Positions 1 through 10,025 of a stretch of 64,000 bases of DNA are shown piece by piece. The DNA is taken from positions 189,501 to 253,500 of the forward strand of contig NZ_CP013910.1 of NCBI RefSeq assembly GCF_001507665.1, read 5' to 3'. Every line of letters begins with the position of its first letter. Positions within the stretch are counted from its first letter, which is position 1. Source of the stretch: Deinococcus actinosclerus (GTDB taxonomy: Bacteria; Deinococcota; Deinococci; Deinococcales; Deinococcaceae). Under the pieces are notes generated by a model, which saw only the letters and a program-made list of their open reading frames with translations, ran no database searches and was not told the DNA's origin. Made by a program: the position numbers and the translations under genes.

Positions 1-284
1 ACAGTCACGCCAACAAGGGCTGGGAGCACTTCACGGACGCCGTCATCCGCGCCGTGAACGACAAACCCGACCGGGTCGTGTTCGTCCTGTGGGGCGCGTA
101 CGCCCGCAAGAAGAAGAAACTCATCACCGCGCCCCAGCACGTCATCATCGAATCCGCGCACCCCAGCCCCCTGAGCGAGGCGAAATTCTTCGGCAGCCGC
201 CCCTTCAGCCAGGTGAACGCCGCCCTGGAAGAGGCGGGCCTCACGCCCATCGACTGGCAACTGCCCATGCAGGTCACGGAATGA
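1..284 (+). CDS. ung: uracil-DNA glycosylase, C-terminal part (cut by window edge)
   Basis: Removes uracil from DNA to start base-excision repair. Only the last 93 codons are in the window; reading begins at base 3 with [14 protein letters not shown]. The region ends in the family-1 UDG DNA-intercalation motif HPSPLS followed by [11 protein letters not shown], which is diagnostic of the Ung family. The stop is at 282-284, and the next gene, topoisomerase IB, follows after a 154-base spacer that holds a dispersed repeat. The catalytic N-terminal Asp motif lies outside the window, so integrity cannot be judged. Identification is firm from the C-terminal motif. Confidence 0.93.
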   Translation, partial: SHANKGWEHFTDAVIRAVNDKPDRVVFVLWGAYARKKKKLITAPQHVIIESAHPSPLSEAKFFGSRPFSQVNAALEEAGLTPIDWQLPMQVTE

Positions 285-438
285 AGCGGATTCCGTCTGT
301 TTCGCGATCCACCCGGAACAGCACCGGGTGGCCCACTCCACGCCCGGAACCCGCGCCGCTCCCGCTCTGCTGGGCAGCTCTACGAGTCGCATCCGCTCGG
401 GTGGCACGGTTCTGGCAAACCATGCAACCGGAGGCGAT
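285..438 (+). repeat. dispersed intergenic repeat, copy A
   Basis: This spacer is clearly related to the reverse complement of 32829-32966. Shared blocks include CACTCCACGCCCGGA, CCACCCGGAAC, CACCGGGT, CCGCTCGG and CGGTTCTGGCAAACCAT, in the same order. The element ends in a CCGGAG Shine-Dalgarno-like string just before the start codon of topIB (439), as copy B does before yqeG. It resembles the small non-coding repeats known from Deinococcus genomes; the family assignment is inference. Confidence 0.7.
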
Positions 439-1476
<1,038 letters not shown>

Positions 1477-1486
1477 GGGAGACACC

Positions 1487-1514
1487 TCACCCCGGCCCTC
1501 TCCACAGGGGAGAG
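1487..1514. terminator. hairpin between convergent genes
   Basis: CTCTCC (1498-1503) pairs with GGAGAG (1509-1514) around a short loop, just past the topIB stop and before the end of the opposing acetyltransferase. The CTCACCC...ACAGGGGAGAG wording matches part of the repeat at 39131-39207, so it may be a repeat-derived terminator. Confidence 0.45.
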
Positions 1515-1542
1515 AACCGCCGACGCACGGAGGCGGGGACCC

Positions 1543-2016
1543 TCAGCTGAGCTCCTTGCGCATGTTGATGTTGGTGGCGTGGTACCCGAGTTTCTCGTAC
1601 AGGGCGCGCGCGGCTGCGTTGTGCCCGAAGACGTGCAGGCCGATGCGGGTGGCGCCACGCGCGGCGGCGTCGGCTTCGAGGAGGGTGAAGGCCTGCGTGG
1701 CGTACCCGCGCCGCCGGTAGGCTTCAAAGACCTCGACCTCGTAGATGAAGGCGGTGGTGGCGTGGGCGGTGCGCTGGAGGGCGTACCAGAGCACGCCGAC
1801 GTCCGCGTCCTCGTACGGGTCGTGCAGGGTGTACAAGACGTTGTCGGGCGTGTCCGGCCCCTGGGGGAGCAACTCCTGGAATTCGCGTTCGCTGCGCGCC
1901 TGGGCCTCCTCGGGGCTCCACTGGCCGCTCCTGACCTTCTCGGCGGCGTACTCGGGAACGGCGCGGGCCAGGAAGCGGGTGAAGGCGCCGGCGTCCATCG
2001 GTCTGAGGTGCAGCAT
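1543..2016 (-). CDS. GNAT-family N-acetyltransferase
   Basis: Probable acetyl-CoA-dependent acyltransferase, substrate unknown. The protein has 157 residues; the acetyl-CoA pyrophosphate-binding signature RRRGYATQA lies near residue 102, followed by a typical ARALYEKLGY C-terminal strand/helix. Start 2016 (MLHLRPM) is chosen because TACACT lies six bases upstream (2023-2028), a leaderless -10 arrangement seen throughout the window; a longer reading frame exists but lacks such a signal. It is convergent with topIB and divergent from a phosphotransferase. Confidence 0.82.
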   Translation of the reverse strand: MLHLRPMDAGAFTRFLARAVPEYAAEKVRSGQWSPEEAQARSEREFQELLPQGPDTPDNVLYTLHDPYEDADVGVLWYALQRTAHATTAFIYEVEVFEAYRRRGYATQAFTLLEADAAARGATRIGLHVFGHNAAARALYEKLGYHATNINMRKELS

Positions 2017-2102
2017 GAGGGCAGTGTAGGTGGGCGCGGCGGGGCGGGCGATACGCGTTTCAGCGCATGCGGGGCCGGGCCCGGGCGGGTACGGTGGCGG
2101 GG

Positions 2103-3005
2103 ATGACGGACGCGCCCCCACCCATGCATGATTCGGAGGTGCGGGTCGACGCCGCGCTCGTGAAGCGCCTGCTGGCCGGGCAGTGCCCGCAGTGGGCAGG
2201 GCTGCCCGCGACCCTTCTGCGGCACTCCGGGACGGACAACGCGGTGGTGCGGCTGGGGGAGAGGCTGGTGGCCCGCCTGGCCCGGATCGGGTGGGCGGCG
2301 ACGGACGTGGCGAAGGAGGCCCGCTGGTTGCCGCTGCTCGCGCCGGGCCTGCCGCTGCGCGTGCCGGAGGTGCTGTTCACGGGCGTTCCGGACGCCGGGT
2401 ACCCGTTCGGGTGGGGTGTGTACGGCTGGCTGCCGGGCGTGGACGCGGCGGTGGGGACCGTACGGGACGAGGCGGAACTGGCGCGGGATCTGGCGGCCTT
2501 CGTCCGGGCGCTACAGGCGACGCCGCTCCCGCCTGGGCAGGGGCCGGTGGGGTCGCGTGGCGTGCCGCTGGCGGAGCGGGACGCGGCGACCCGGGCCGCC
2601 ATTCGCGCGTGCGCGGAGCTGGGGTTCCTGAACGAGGGGGCGGCGCTGGCCGTGTGGGAGGACGCCCTGAACGCCGCGCCGCACGCGGGGCCGCCCGCAT
2701 GGCTGCACGCGGACCTGAAGCCCGGCAATCTCCTGTCCGGCGGCGGGCGGCTGAGTGCCGTGATCGACTGGGGCGGCCTGACCCTGGGCGACCCGGCGGT
2801 GGACCTCCAGCCCGCCTGGAACCTGCTGGGTCCGGTGGGCCGCGCGGCCTTCCGGGAGGCGCTGGGCGTGGAGGACGCCGCCTGGGCGCGCGGGCGGGGC
2901 TGGGCGCTGAGCGTGTCCGTGATCGCGCTGCCGTACTACCGGGACAGCAACCCGGGGCTGGCCGGGGTGTGCCGGGACACCCTGCGCGCCCTGCTGCCGG
3001 GCTGA
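2103..3005 (+). CDS. aminoglycoside phosphotransferase-like kinase
   Basis: APH/choline-kinase-fold enzyme of unknown substrate; in such orphan contexts it need not be a drug-resistance gene. Of 300 residues, the catalytic loop is HADLKPGN (His202, Asp204, Asn209) and the metal-binding Asp222 sits in VIDWGG. An N-terminal ATP lobe (VRLGERLVARL) is visible. ATG 2103 is supported by TACGGT at 2090-2095, seven bases upstream. A second APH-fold gene, frameshifted, is at 59852-60609. Confidence 0.85.
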   Translation: MTDAPPPMHDSEVRVDAALVKRLLAGQCPQWAGLPATLLRHSGTDNAVVRLGERLVARLARIGWAATDVAKEARWLPLLAPGLPLRVPEVLFTGVPDAGYPFGWGVYGWLPGVDAAVGTVRDEAELARDLAAFVRALQATPLPPGQGPVGSRGVPLAERDAATRAAIRACAELGFLNEGAALAVWEDALNAAPHAGPPAWLHADLKPGNLLSGGGRLSAVIDWGGLTLGDPAVDLQPAWNLLGPVGRAAFREALGVEDAAWARGRGWALSVSVIALPYYRDSNPGLAGVCRDTLRALLPG

Positions 3006-3053
3006 GGCGCGGGACTGCGCGCCCGCTTCCGGTGCGTCCCGGGCCGCGCGCCC

Positions 3054-3059
3054 TATGAT
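3054..3059 (+). promoter_or_regulatory. leaderless -10 box for menG
   Basis: TATGAT lies seven bases before ATG 3067, so transcription should begin at or next to the start codon. It is one of the best matches to the leaderless pattern in this window. Confidence 0.6.
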
Positions 3060-3066
3060 GCGGCTC

Positions 3067-3789
3067 ATGACGAAGCGGCCCGCCGTGGGGGACAAGCAGG
3101 ACAAGGGCAGTGACGTGCAGGCGATGTTCGCCAGCATCGCGCCCCGTTACGACCTTCTCAACCGCGTGCTGAGCCTCGGGGTGGACAGGGGGTGGCGCCG
3201 GGCGGCGGCGCACGAGGCGCTGGCGCTCAGGCCCGCGCGGGTGCTGGACGTGGCGACGGGCACGGCGGATTTCGCGCTGGAACTCAAGACCCGCGCCCCA
3301 GAGGCCCAGGTGATCGGCAGTGACTTCGTGCCGCAGATGCTCGCCATCGGCCGCGAGAAGGCCGCCGCGCGGCACATCGACATCCGCCTGGAGGAGGGGG
3401 ACGCGCTGAACCTGCCGTATCCGGACGGGAGTTTCGACTCGATCACCTGCGCGTTCGGGTTCCGGAACTTCGCGGATTACGCGCGGGGCCTCGCGGAGTT
3501 CTGGCGGGTGCTCGCGCCGGGCGGGCGGGCCGTGATCCTGGAGTTCCCCCCACCCCGCCCGGGGCTGCTGGGCAGCCTGTTCCGGGTGTACTTCCAGCAT
3601 GTGCTGCCGCGCATCGGCGGGCTGATCAGCGGGAACGCCTCGGCGTACACGTACCTGCCCGAGAGCGTGCTGGCCTTCCCCGAGCCGGAACGGCTGGCAC
3701 AGCTCATGCGCGCCACCGGCTTCCGCACCCGCTACCGCCTGCTGACCTTCGGCATCGCCGCGATCCACGTGGGGGACAAGCTGCCCTGA
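3067..3789 (+). CDS. menG: demethylmenaquinone methyltransferase
   Basis: Transfers a methyl group from S-adenosylmethionine to demethylmenaquinone, the last step of menaquinone synthesis for the respiratory chain. The 240-residue protein has the UbiE/MenG signature: APRYDLLNRVLSLG near the N-terminus, SAM-binding VLDVATGTAD at about residues 59-68, then GDALNLPYPDGSFD and the family-specific ITCAFGFRNF. ATG 3067 is preferred over in-frame ATGs at 3055/3058 because those fall inside the TATGAT -10 box. The gene stands alone. MenG rather than UbiE is inferred from the menaquinone-only quinone pool of Deinococcus. Confidence 0.93.
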   Translation: MTKRPAVGDKQDKGSDVQAMFASIAPRYDLLNRVLSLGVDRGWRRAAAHEALALRPARVLDVATGTADFALELKTRAPEAQVIGSDFVPQMLAIGREKAAARHIDIRLEEGDALNLPYPDGSFDSITCAFGFRNFADYARGLAEFWRVLAPGGRAVILEFPPPRPGLLGSLFRVYFQHVLPRIGGLISGNASAYTYLPESVLAFPEPERLAQLMRATGFRTRYRLLTFGIAAIHVGDKLP

Positions 3790-3811
3790 CCGGCAGGTCA
3801 CGGCTGGTGCG

Positions 3812-3896
3812 CCCCGCCAGTCGCCATGCTGGCGGGGGCACAGGTCGGGAGGCCCGCAGCGTAGAGAAAAGCACCTGGGGCGGGGGCCGCAGGTGC
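3812..3896. terminator. two hairpins between menG and cytochrome gene
   Basis: CCCCGCCAG (3812-3820) pairs with CTGGCGGGG (3829-3837), and GCACCTG (3871-3877) pairs with CAGGTGC (3890-3896). Both lie in the 136-base spacer between convergent genes and could end transcription from either side. Neither has a convincing U-tract. Confidence 0.5.
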
Positions 3897-3925
3897 GCTT
3901 GACGTGGGGGGCCGTGAGGTGGGGC

Positions 3926-4663
3926 TCAGTTCAGGGTCTTGATGTACGCCTGGAGGTCCGCGATCTGCGTGTCGCTGATCTGCGCCTCGCCGAAGCGGGG
4001 CATGGTGGCGGACAGTTCCCGGTCGGGGGTCTTGCCTTCCCGCAGGGTGGTGGTGAACTGCGCCAGCGTCCAGCTCTTGGGGCCGTCGGCGGTCACGAGA
4101 CTCGGCCCGATCTGACCCTGGCCGTTCGCGCCGTGGCAGCCCGCGCAGTTCCCGGCGAACACGGTCTGCCCGGCCTGGGCGTCCCCGGCGGCCTCGGTGT
4201 CGCCCGCCGCGCTGTCCGAGGTGCCGCCAGCGGCCGCTTCACCTGCGGCGCTGCTGGCGCCCTCACCGGCCGCCATGTCCCCCGAGGACGCCTCGCCCGA
4301 GGTGCTCGTGCCGTCGCTGCCCGCACTGTCGCCGCTCGCCATGCTGCCCGACTCGCTGCCAGTCCCTGACGCGCTGCTGGCGCCCGAGGCGCTGCCCTCG
4401 CTCTTGCCGGCGTCGGCGGGCCCGTTCTCGTTGGTGTTGGCCGGGGCGGTGCTGGCGGGGGTCGCCTCGGCGGGTTTACCCATCAGCCGGGGCGTGGCGA
4501 TCAGCACGCCCACGCCCAGGATGACGCCCAGCGTGACCCCCAGGCCCCAGGAGGCGGCGCTGCCCCGCACCCACTGCGTCCGGCGCGTGACCGGAGTCTC
4601 GTCCTGCTGCGGTGCGGGACGCTGGGAGGCGCGGCTGGCCGGGGTGGAGTGCGGTGCGTTCAT
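3926..4663 (-). CDS. membrane-anchored class I cytochrome c with Ser/Ala/Gly linker
   Basis: Periplasmic electron carrier tethered to the membrane. Of 245 residues, about 35-58 form one hydrophobic segment (GLGVTLGVILGVGVLIATP), roughly 60-160 are an extended Ser/Gly/Ala/Thr/Glu-rich linker, and the C-terminal domain carries CAGCH (Cys173, Cys176, His177) with Met221 of TMPRF as likely sixth haem ligand. Start 4663 has TATGCT six bases upstream (4670-4675). The long linker would let the haem domain reach across the periplasm. Its redox partner is not shown by neighbours. Confidence 0.88.
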   Translation of the reverse strand: MNAPHSTPASRASQRPAPQQDETPVTRRTQWVRGSAASWGLGVTLGVILGVGVLIATPRLMGKPAEATPASTAPANTNENGPADAGKSEGSASGASSASGTGSESGSMASGDSAGSDGTSTSGEASSGDMAAGEGASSAAGEAAAGGTSDSAAGDTEAAGDAQAGQTVFAGNCAGCHGANGQGQIGPSLVTADGPKSWTLAQFTTTLREGKTPDRELSATMPRFGEAQISDTQIADLQAYIKTLN

Positions 4664-4738
4664 GCGCGGAGCATACCGCCCGGTCAGGCGGACAGCTGCC
4701 CCCCGTCTCATGAGCGATCCTTCATGCAGTGCTGAGTG

Positions 4739-5110
4739 TCACAGCAGCGGCGCAGGCGGCGCGGCGCGCTCCTCGTCCGGCCACCACTGCACGCGGCTCA
4801 GGTCGCAGCGGCCGTCCCTGAATGCCACGCCCTCGGCCATCAGCAGGCGTTCCTGCATGTCCCCGAAGCCGACCTTGTGGGTACTGACGCGCCCCTGCGC
4901 GTTGATCACCCGCTGCCACGGCAGATCTGATCCGCCGACCAGCGAATTCAGCACGAAGCCCGCCTGCCGCGCCGCGCCGGGATTGCCGGCCAGCAGCGCC
5001 AGCTGCCCGTAGGTCATGACGCGGCCCTCGGGAATGCGGGCCACCAGGGCCAGGACGCGCTCACGGAAACCGGGGGTCGGGTCGGTGCTGGTCATGCCGG
5101 GGCTGGTCAT
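4739..5110 (-). CDS. alkyltransferase-like protein (ATL, MGMT-related, no alkyl-acceptor Cys)
   Basis: Binds O6-alkylguanine and hands the lesion to nucleotide-excision repair instead of repairing it directly. The 123-residue protein is the DNA-binding domain of O6-methylguanine-DNA methyltransferase (RVMTYGQLALLAG, ARQAGFVLN), but the active-site PCHR motif reads PWQR: Trp65 replaces the acceptor cysteine, as in ATLs (E. coli YbaZ, yeast Atl1), which usually have PWHR. Start 5110 has CAGAAT six bases upstream; Met6 (5095) is an alternative. Confidence 0.88.
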   Translation of the reverse strand: MTSPGMTSTDPTPGFRERVLALVARIPEGRVMTYGQLALLAGNPGAARQAGFVLNSLVGGSDLPWQRVINAQGRVSTHKVGFGDMQERLLMAEGVAFRDGRCDLSRVQWWPDEERAAPPAPLL

Positions 5111-5146
5111 GAGCGCATTCTGGCAGGCAGGGGCAGGGGGCAGTGC

Positions 5147-5229
5147 GGCGGGTCAGCGTCTGGCGGCGGTGTGACAGCGGGTCAGTGTTTCGCGGCGGTG
5201 CGACAGCGGGTCAGCGTTTGGCGGCGGTG
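5147..5229 (-). repeat. three tandem copies of the amidase 3' end
   Basis: A unit of about 28 bases (CGGGTCAGCGTTTGGCGGCG on the plus strand) occurs three times in a row with a few substitutions. The copy nearest the gene encodes the last residues and stop of the amidase; the two downstream copies repeat the stop-codon region. It looks like local slippage duplication. Confidence 0.7.
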
Positions 5230-6965
5230 GGTGCGGCCTCGGCCGACGCGCCGTCGGCGGTCACGCCACTGACGAGCGCCTCGCGGATGCCCTGCGCGAT
5301 GCCCAGCGCCACGCGGTCGAGGTAGTTGCTGTCCTGCAGGTTCTGCCCGTCCACGGGGTGGCTGGTGAAGCCGATCTCGACGAGCGCGGCCGGGATGCGG
5401 CTGTTGCGCAGCACGCTCAGGGACTGGCTGTTCTTCAGCCCCTGGTCGAACGCGCCGGTCTGCGAGACCAGGTTGTTCTGGATCAGGGCCGCCAGGGCGC
5501 TGCTGCGCGCGTGGTTGGGGTTCCACCAGGTTTCCACGCCGTAGCCGCGCAGGGCGCTGGCGGCGTTCATGGCGTTCACGTGAATGCTGACGAACAGCGC
5601 GGTGCCCGGCGTGCCCATCGCGGCGCGCATCTGCAGGTCCGTGTTCTTGACCGGGTGCAGTTCGCGGTCGCTGTCGCGGGTCAGGACGACGTCCACGCCC
5701 GCCGCGCTGAGCAGGTCGCGCACGCGCAGCGCGACGTCCAGCGTGACCTGTTTCTCCACGACCGTGCCGACCGCGCCGGGGTCCTTCCCGCCGTGACCGG
5801 GGTCGATCACCACGCGGGGTTTCACGAGGCTGGCGCTCAGGGCCAGCAGCCCCGTGCCGCGCGCGGCGAACTGCGGGGCGACCGCCTGCACGGCGCGCTG
5901 GCTGCCGGTCAGGGGGGTGCGGTCGGCCAGCGCGGGCGACAGGTCGATGGCCAGGCGGGACAGGTCGCCGCTGGCCGGGGGGAGCAGCTGGGCGCGCCAG
6001 CCGCTGCGGTCGGTGGTGCGCCCGGCGGTGCTCAGGGTGACGGTGGCGCCCTGCGCGGTGGGGGCGTAGGTCCAGCCGCGCAGTTCGGGGCTGACCCCTG
6101 CGGCCTGCTGGAACGCGGCGCTCACGCCGGTTAGGGTGATGGTCAGGCCGACCGCGCCGGTCGCGATGCGGTAGGAGCTGCCCGGGGGCAGATCGAGCAC
6201 CACGCGGGTCTGCCCCGGGCTCTTGCCGATGCGTGGCGCGCCCAGCGCGGCGGGGCGGGCGGGGCCGGGCACGCTGCCCTGCAGGGCGCTGGGCTGCGCG
6301 GGGTTGCTGCCGTCCAGGGTGGGGGCGGGCAGGGGCACGTTCACGCTGCCGCTGACCTGATCGCCGGGGGGCAGGCTGCCGGGCAGCGGGGCGTTCAGGA
6401 CGGTCTGCGCGGCGGCGCTGGTGGGGGCGGTGGTGAGGACCTGCCCGCGCACGCTGGTGCCGGCGCCGCCGCTGACGCCCGGTCCGAGTTCCAGGATCAG
6501 GACGCGCTTGCCGGTGGCGAGGGTGGCCTCGCTGGCGCGCCAGCCGTCGCTGGGGGCCAGGGGGTAGGGGGTGATCAGGGTGGCCTGCCCGGCCCCAGCG
6601 CGGTACTCGCTGACGCTGGCGCCCAGTTTCGCGCTGATGGCCGGCTGCACGCGCGCGCCCTGCACGTCGAGGCGCAGCCCGCCGAAGGTGGGGGTCAGGG
6701 CGTACGTGACGCCGGCTGGCAGGTCGAACACGACGCGGGTGACGCTGCCCTGGCTGCTCACGCGCGGGTTGCCGAAGGTGGCGGCGCTGTCTGGTGTGGC
6801 CGGAACGCTGGCGGGCGTGACGGCGCCGGAGGTCGTGATGGGCGCGAGGCTGGGCATGCTGATGCCGGGTGCGCCGGGGGTGAAGGGGGTCGCGCCCTGG
6901 GCGAGGCTGCCGGTCGCGACCGTGAACAGCAGGCCAGATGAGAGCAGGATGGCTGTTCGCTTCAT
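5211..6965 (-). CDS. N-acetylmuramoyl-L-alanine amidase with AMIN domains (AmiC-like)
   Basis: Secreted zinc hydrolase cleaving the amide between MurNAc and the stem peptide during cell separation. The 584-residue precursor begins with a signal peptide (MKRTAILLSSGLLFTVATGSLAQ), followed by two AMIN-like beta-rich segments (about 50-160 and 235-350, with RVVFDLPAG and RVVLDLPPG cores) joined by Pro/Ala-rich linkers. The amidase_3 domain starts at about residue 385, with zinc ligands His391 (DPGHGG), Glu404 and His462 (SIHVNA) and catalytic Glu530 (LVEIGF). TACAGT lies nine bases upstream. It is divergent from frnE. Confidence 0.93.
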   Translation of the reverse strand: MKRTAILLSSGLLFTVATGSLAQGATPFTPGAPGISMPSLAPITTSGAVTPASVPATPDSAATFGNPRVSSQGSVTRVVFDLPAGVTYALTPTFGGLRLDVQGARVQPAISAKLGASVSEYRAGAGQATLITPYPLAPSDGWRASEATLATGKRVLILELGPGVSGGAGTSVRGQVLTTAPTSAAAQTVLNAPLPGSLPPGDQVSGSVNVPLPAPTLDGSNPAQPSALQGSVPGPARPAALGAPRIGKSPGQTRVVLDLPPGSSYRIATGAVGLTITLTGVSAAFQQAAGVSPELRGWTYAPTAQGATVTLSTAGRTTDRSGWRAQLLPPASGDLSRLAIDLSPALADRTPLTGSQRAVQAVAPQFAARGTGLLALSASLVKPRVVIDPGHGGKDPGAVGTVVEKQVTLDVALRVRDLLSAAGVDVVLTRDSDRELHPVKNTDLQMRAAMGTPGTALFVSIHVNAMNAASALRGYGVETWWNPNHARSSALAALIQNNLVSQTGAFDQGLKNSQSLSVLRNSRIPAALVEIGFTSHPVDGQNLQDSNYLDRVALGIAQGIREALVSGVTADGASAEAAPTAAKR

Positions 6966-7062
6966 GTGCCTTTTACTGTACGGGACGGCGGTGAGAACTC
7001 CGGGTGCGTCCTCATGGGGGTGTCGTCAGCCAAAAGTGTGACCATGACGGCACTTTCTGGAC

Positions 7063-7080
7063 CTGACTCTCATGAGTCAG
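7063..7080. promoter_or_regulatory. palindrome in amidase-frnE divergent spacer
   Basis: CTGACTC-TCAT-GAGTCAG is a perfect 7-bp inverted repeat with a 4-base loop. It lies about 100 bases from either start codon and could be an operator or a short hairpin; no regulator is assigned. Confidence 0.4.
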
Positions 7081-7119
7081 TGCGGATGAACCCGTCTTCA
7101 TGAGGTGACGGCCGTGCTG

Positions 7120-7131
7120 TGGTCCGGACCA
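7120..7131. promoter_or_regulatory. 12-bp palindrome upstream of frnE
   Basis: TGGTCCGGACCA is a perfect dyad about 20 bases upstream of the probable -35 region of frnE. It is a candidate operator; the protein that would bind it is unknown. Confidence 0.35.
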
Positions 7132-7148
7132 GCGCAGCAGAGACAGAT

Positions 7149-7180
7149 TTGATGGTTTATTTTGCAAAGTATGCTAGAAT
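7149..7180 (+). promoter_or_regulatory. frnE promoter with AT-rich partial dyad
   Basis: TTGATG (7149-7154) and TAGAAT (7175-7180, seven bases before the ATG) bracket an AT-rich stretch with the dyad TTTGCAAA (7161-7168). This is the most AT-rich spot in the neighbourhood. It is only vaguely like the radiation/desiccation response motif and is not called as one. Confidence 0.45.
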
Positions 7181-7187
7181 CCAGGGT

Positions 7188-7943
7188 ATGACTCAGCTCT
7201 TCACCCCCTCCGCCCCGGATCGGCTGCGCGTGGACATCTGGTCCGACGTCGCCTGCCCCTGGTGCTACATCGGCAAACGCCGCTTCGAACAGGCCCTCGC
7301 CGGATTTGATCACCGCGACAAGGTCGAGGTGGTCTGGCACGCCTTCGAGCTCGACCCCAGCGCGCCCGCCGAGCACCCCCTGAGCATGCGGGACGCCCTG
7401 GCGCAGAAGTACGGCCGCACCCCCAGCGACGCGCAGGGCATGATGGATCACGTCACCCGCACGGCCGCCGGCGAGGGCCTGGAGTACCACTTCGGGCGCG
7501 CCCGCCTGGGCAGCACCTTCCAGGCACACCAGCTCATCCACCACGCCGCGCAGCACGGCAGGCAGGACGCCATGAAGGAACGCCTGCTGCGCGCCTACAT
7601 GAGTGACGGCGAGCTCGTCAGCGACCTCGACACCCTGGTGCGCCTCGCGCAGGAGGTCGGCCTGGACGGCACCGAGGCCCGCGCGGCCCTGCTCGACGGC
7701 CGCCACGCCCACGCCGTGCGGCAGGATGAGGCGCAGGCGCAGGCGCTGGGCATCAGCGGCGTGCCGTTCTTCGTGCTGGGCGGCAAGTACGGCGTCAGCG
7801 GCGCGCAGGACCCCCAGACCCTGCTGGGCGCGCTGAATCAGGTGTGGGAGGAAACCCACCCCGCGCCCCTCCAGATGCTCGGCACCGAGACCCCCGCCGA
7901 CGGCTGCGAGGACGGCCAGTGCGCCGTGCCCGAACGCGCCTGA
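7188..7943 (+). CDS. frnE: DsbA-family disulfide oxidoreductase FrnE
   Basis: Thioredoxin-fold oxidoreductase/isomerase; in D. radiodurans FrnE contributes to oxidative and radiation stress tolerance (established knowledge). Of 251 residues, the active site is CPWC (Cys23-Cys26), within the typical VDIWSDVACPWCYIGK. The C-terminal tail holds a second redox pair, Cys240 and Cys245 (CEDGQC), the CX4C motif characteristic of the Deinococcus protein. A helical insertion carries the KYGRTPSDAQ and FGRARLGSTFQAHQL family segments. ATG 7188 is placed by TAGAAT seven bases upstream. No signal peptide, so it is cytoplasmic. Confidence 0.93.
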   Translation: MTQLFTPSAPDRLRVDIWSDVACPWCYIGKRRFEQALAGFDHRDKVEVVWHAFELDPSAPAEHPLSMRDALAQKYGRTPSDAQGMMDHVTRTAAGEGLEYHFGRARLGSTFQAHQLIHHAAQHGRQDAMKERLLRAYMSDGELVSDLDTLVRLAQEVGLDGTEARAALLDGRHAHAVRQDEAQAQALGISGVPFFVLGGKYGVSGAQDPQTLLGALNQVWEETHPAPLQMLGTETPADGCEDGQCAVPERA

Positions 7944-7956
7944 CCGGAACCCGACA

Positions 7957-8005
7957 CGCACGGAGCACGCCCCCGGCCAGTCGAGCCGGGGGCGTGCTCC
8001 GTGCG
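7957..8005. terminator. strong bidirectional terminator frnE/ftsH
   Basis: A perfect 21-bp stem (7957-7977 with 7985-8005) and 7-base loop fill almost the whole spacer between the convergent frnE and ftsH stop codons. Confidence 0.85.
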
Positions 8006-8007
8006 GT

Positions 8008-9873
<1,866 letters not shown>

Positions 9874-9878
9874 GCCCC

Positions 9879-9884
9879 AGTCTA
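9879..9884 (-). promoter_or_regulatory. leaderless -10 box for ftsH
   Basis: TAGACT on the minus strand, five bases before the ATG at 9873. It decides the start against a 28-codon longer frame. Confidence 0.55.
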
Positions 9885-10025
9885 TGCCCCCGCTCGCCCC
9901 GCCAACTGCAACGCAGCCCGACATCCCGCCTGCCGCACCCCGGACCGGGGGGCACACTTCATGCAGCGCTGAGAGACGGTCACCCGGGGCAGACGTCCGT
10001 CAGGTTCACGGGGCATACTCTACCG

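Noticed and set aside
7154..7175. radiation/desiccation response motif upstream of frnE
   Set aside because: Only the left half resembles TTAT-type consensus; the right half lacks the inverted ATAA, so it is kept only as a partial dyad.
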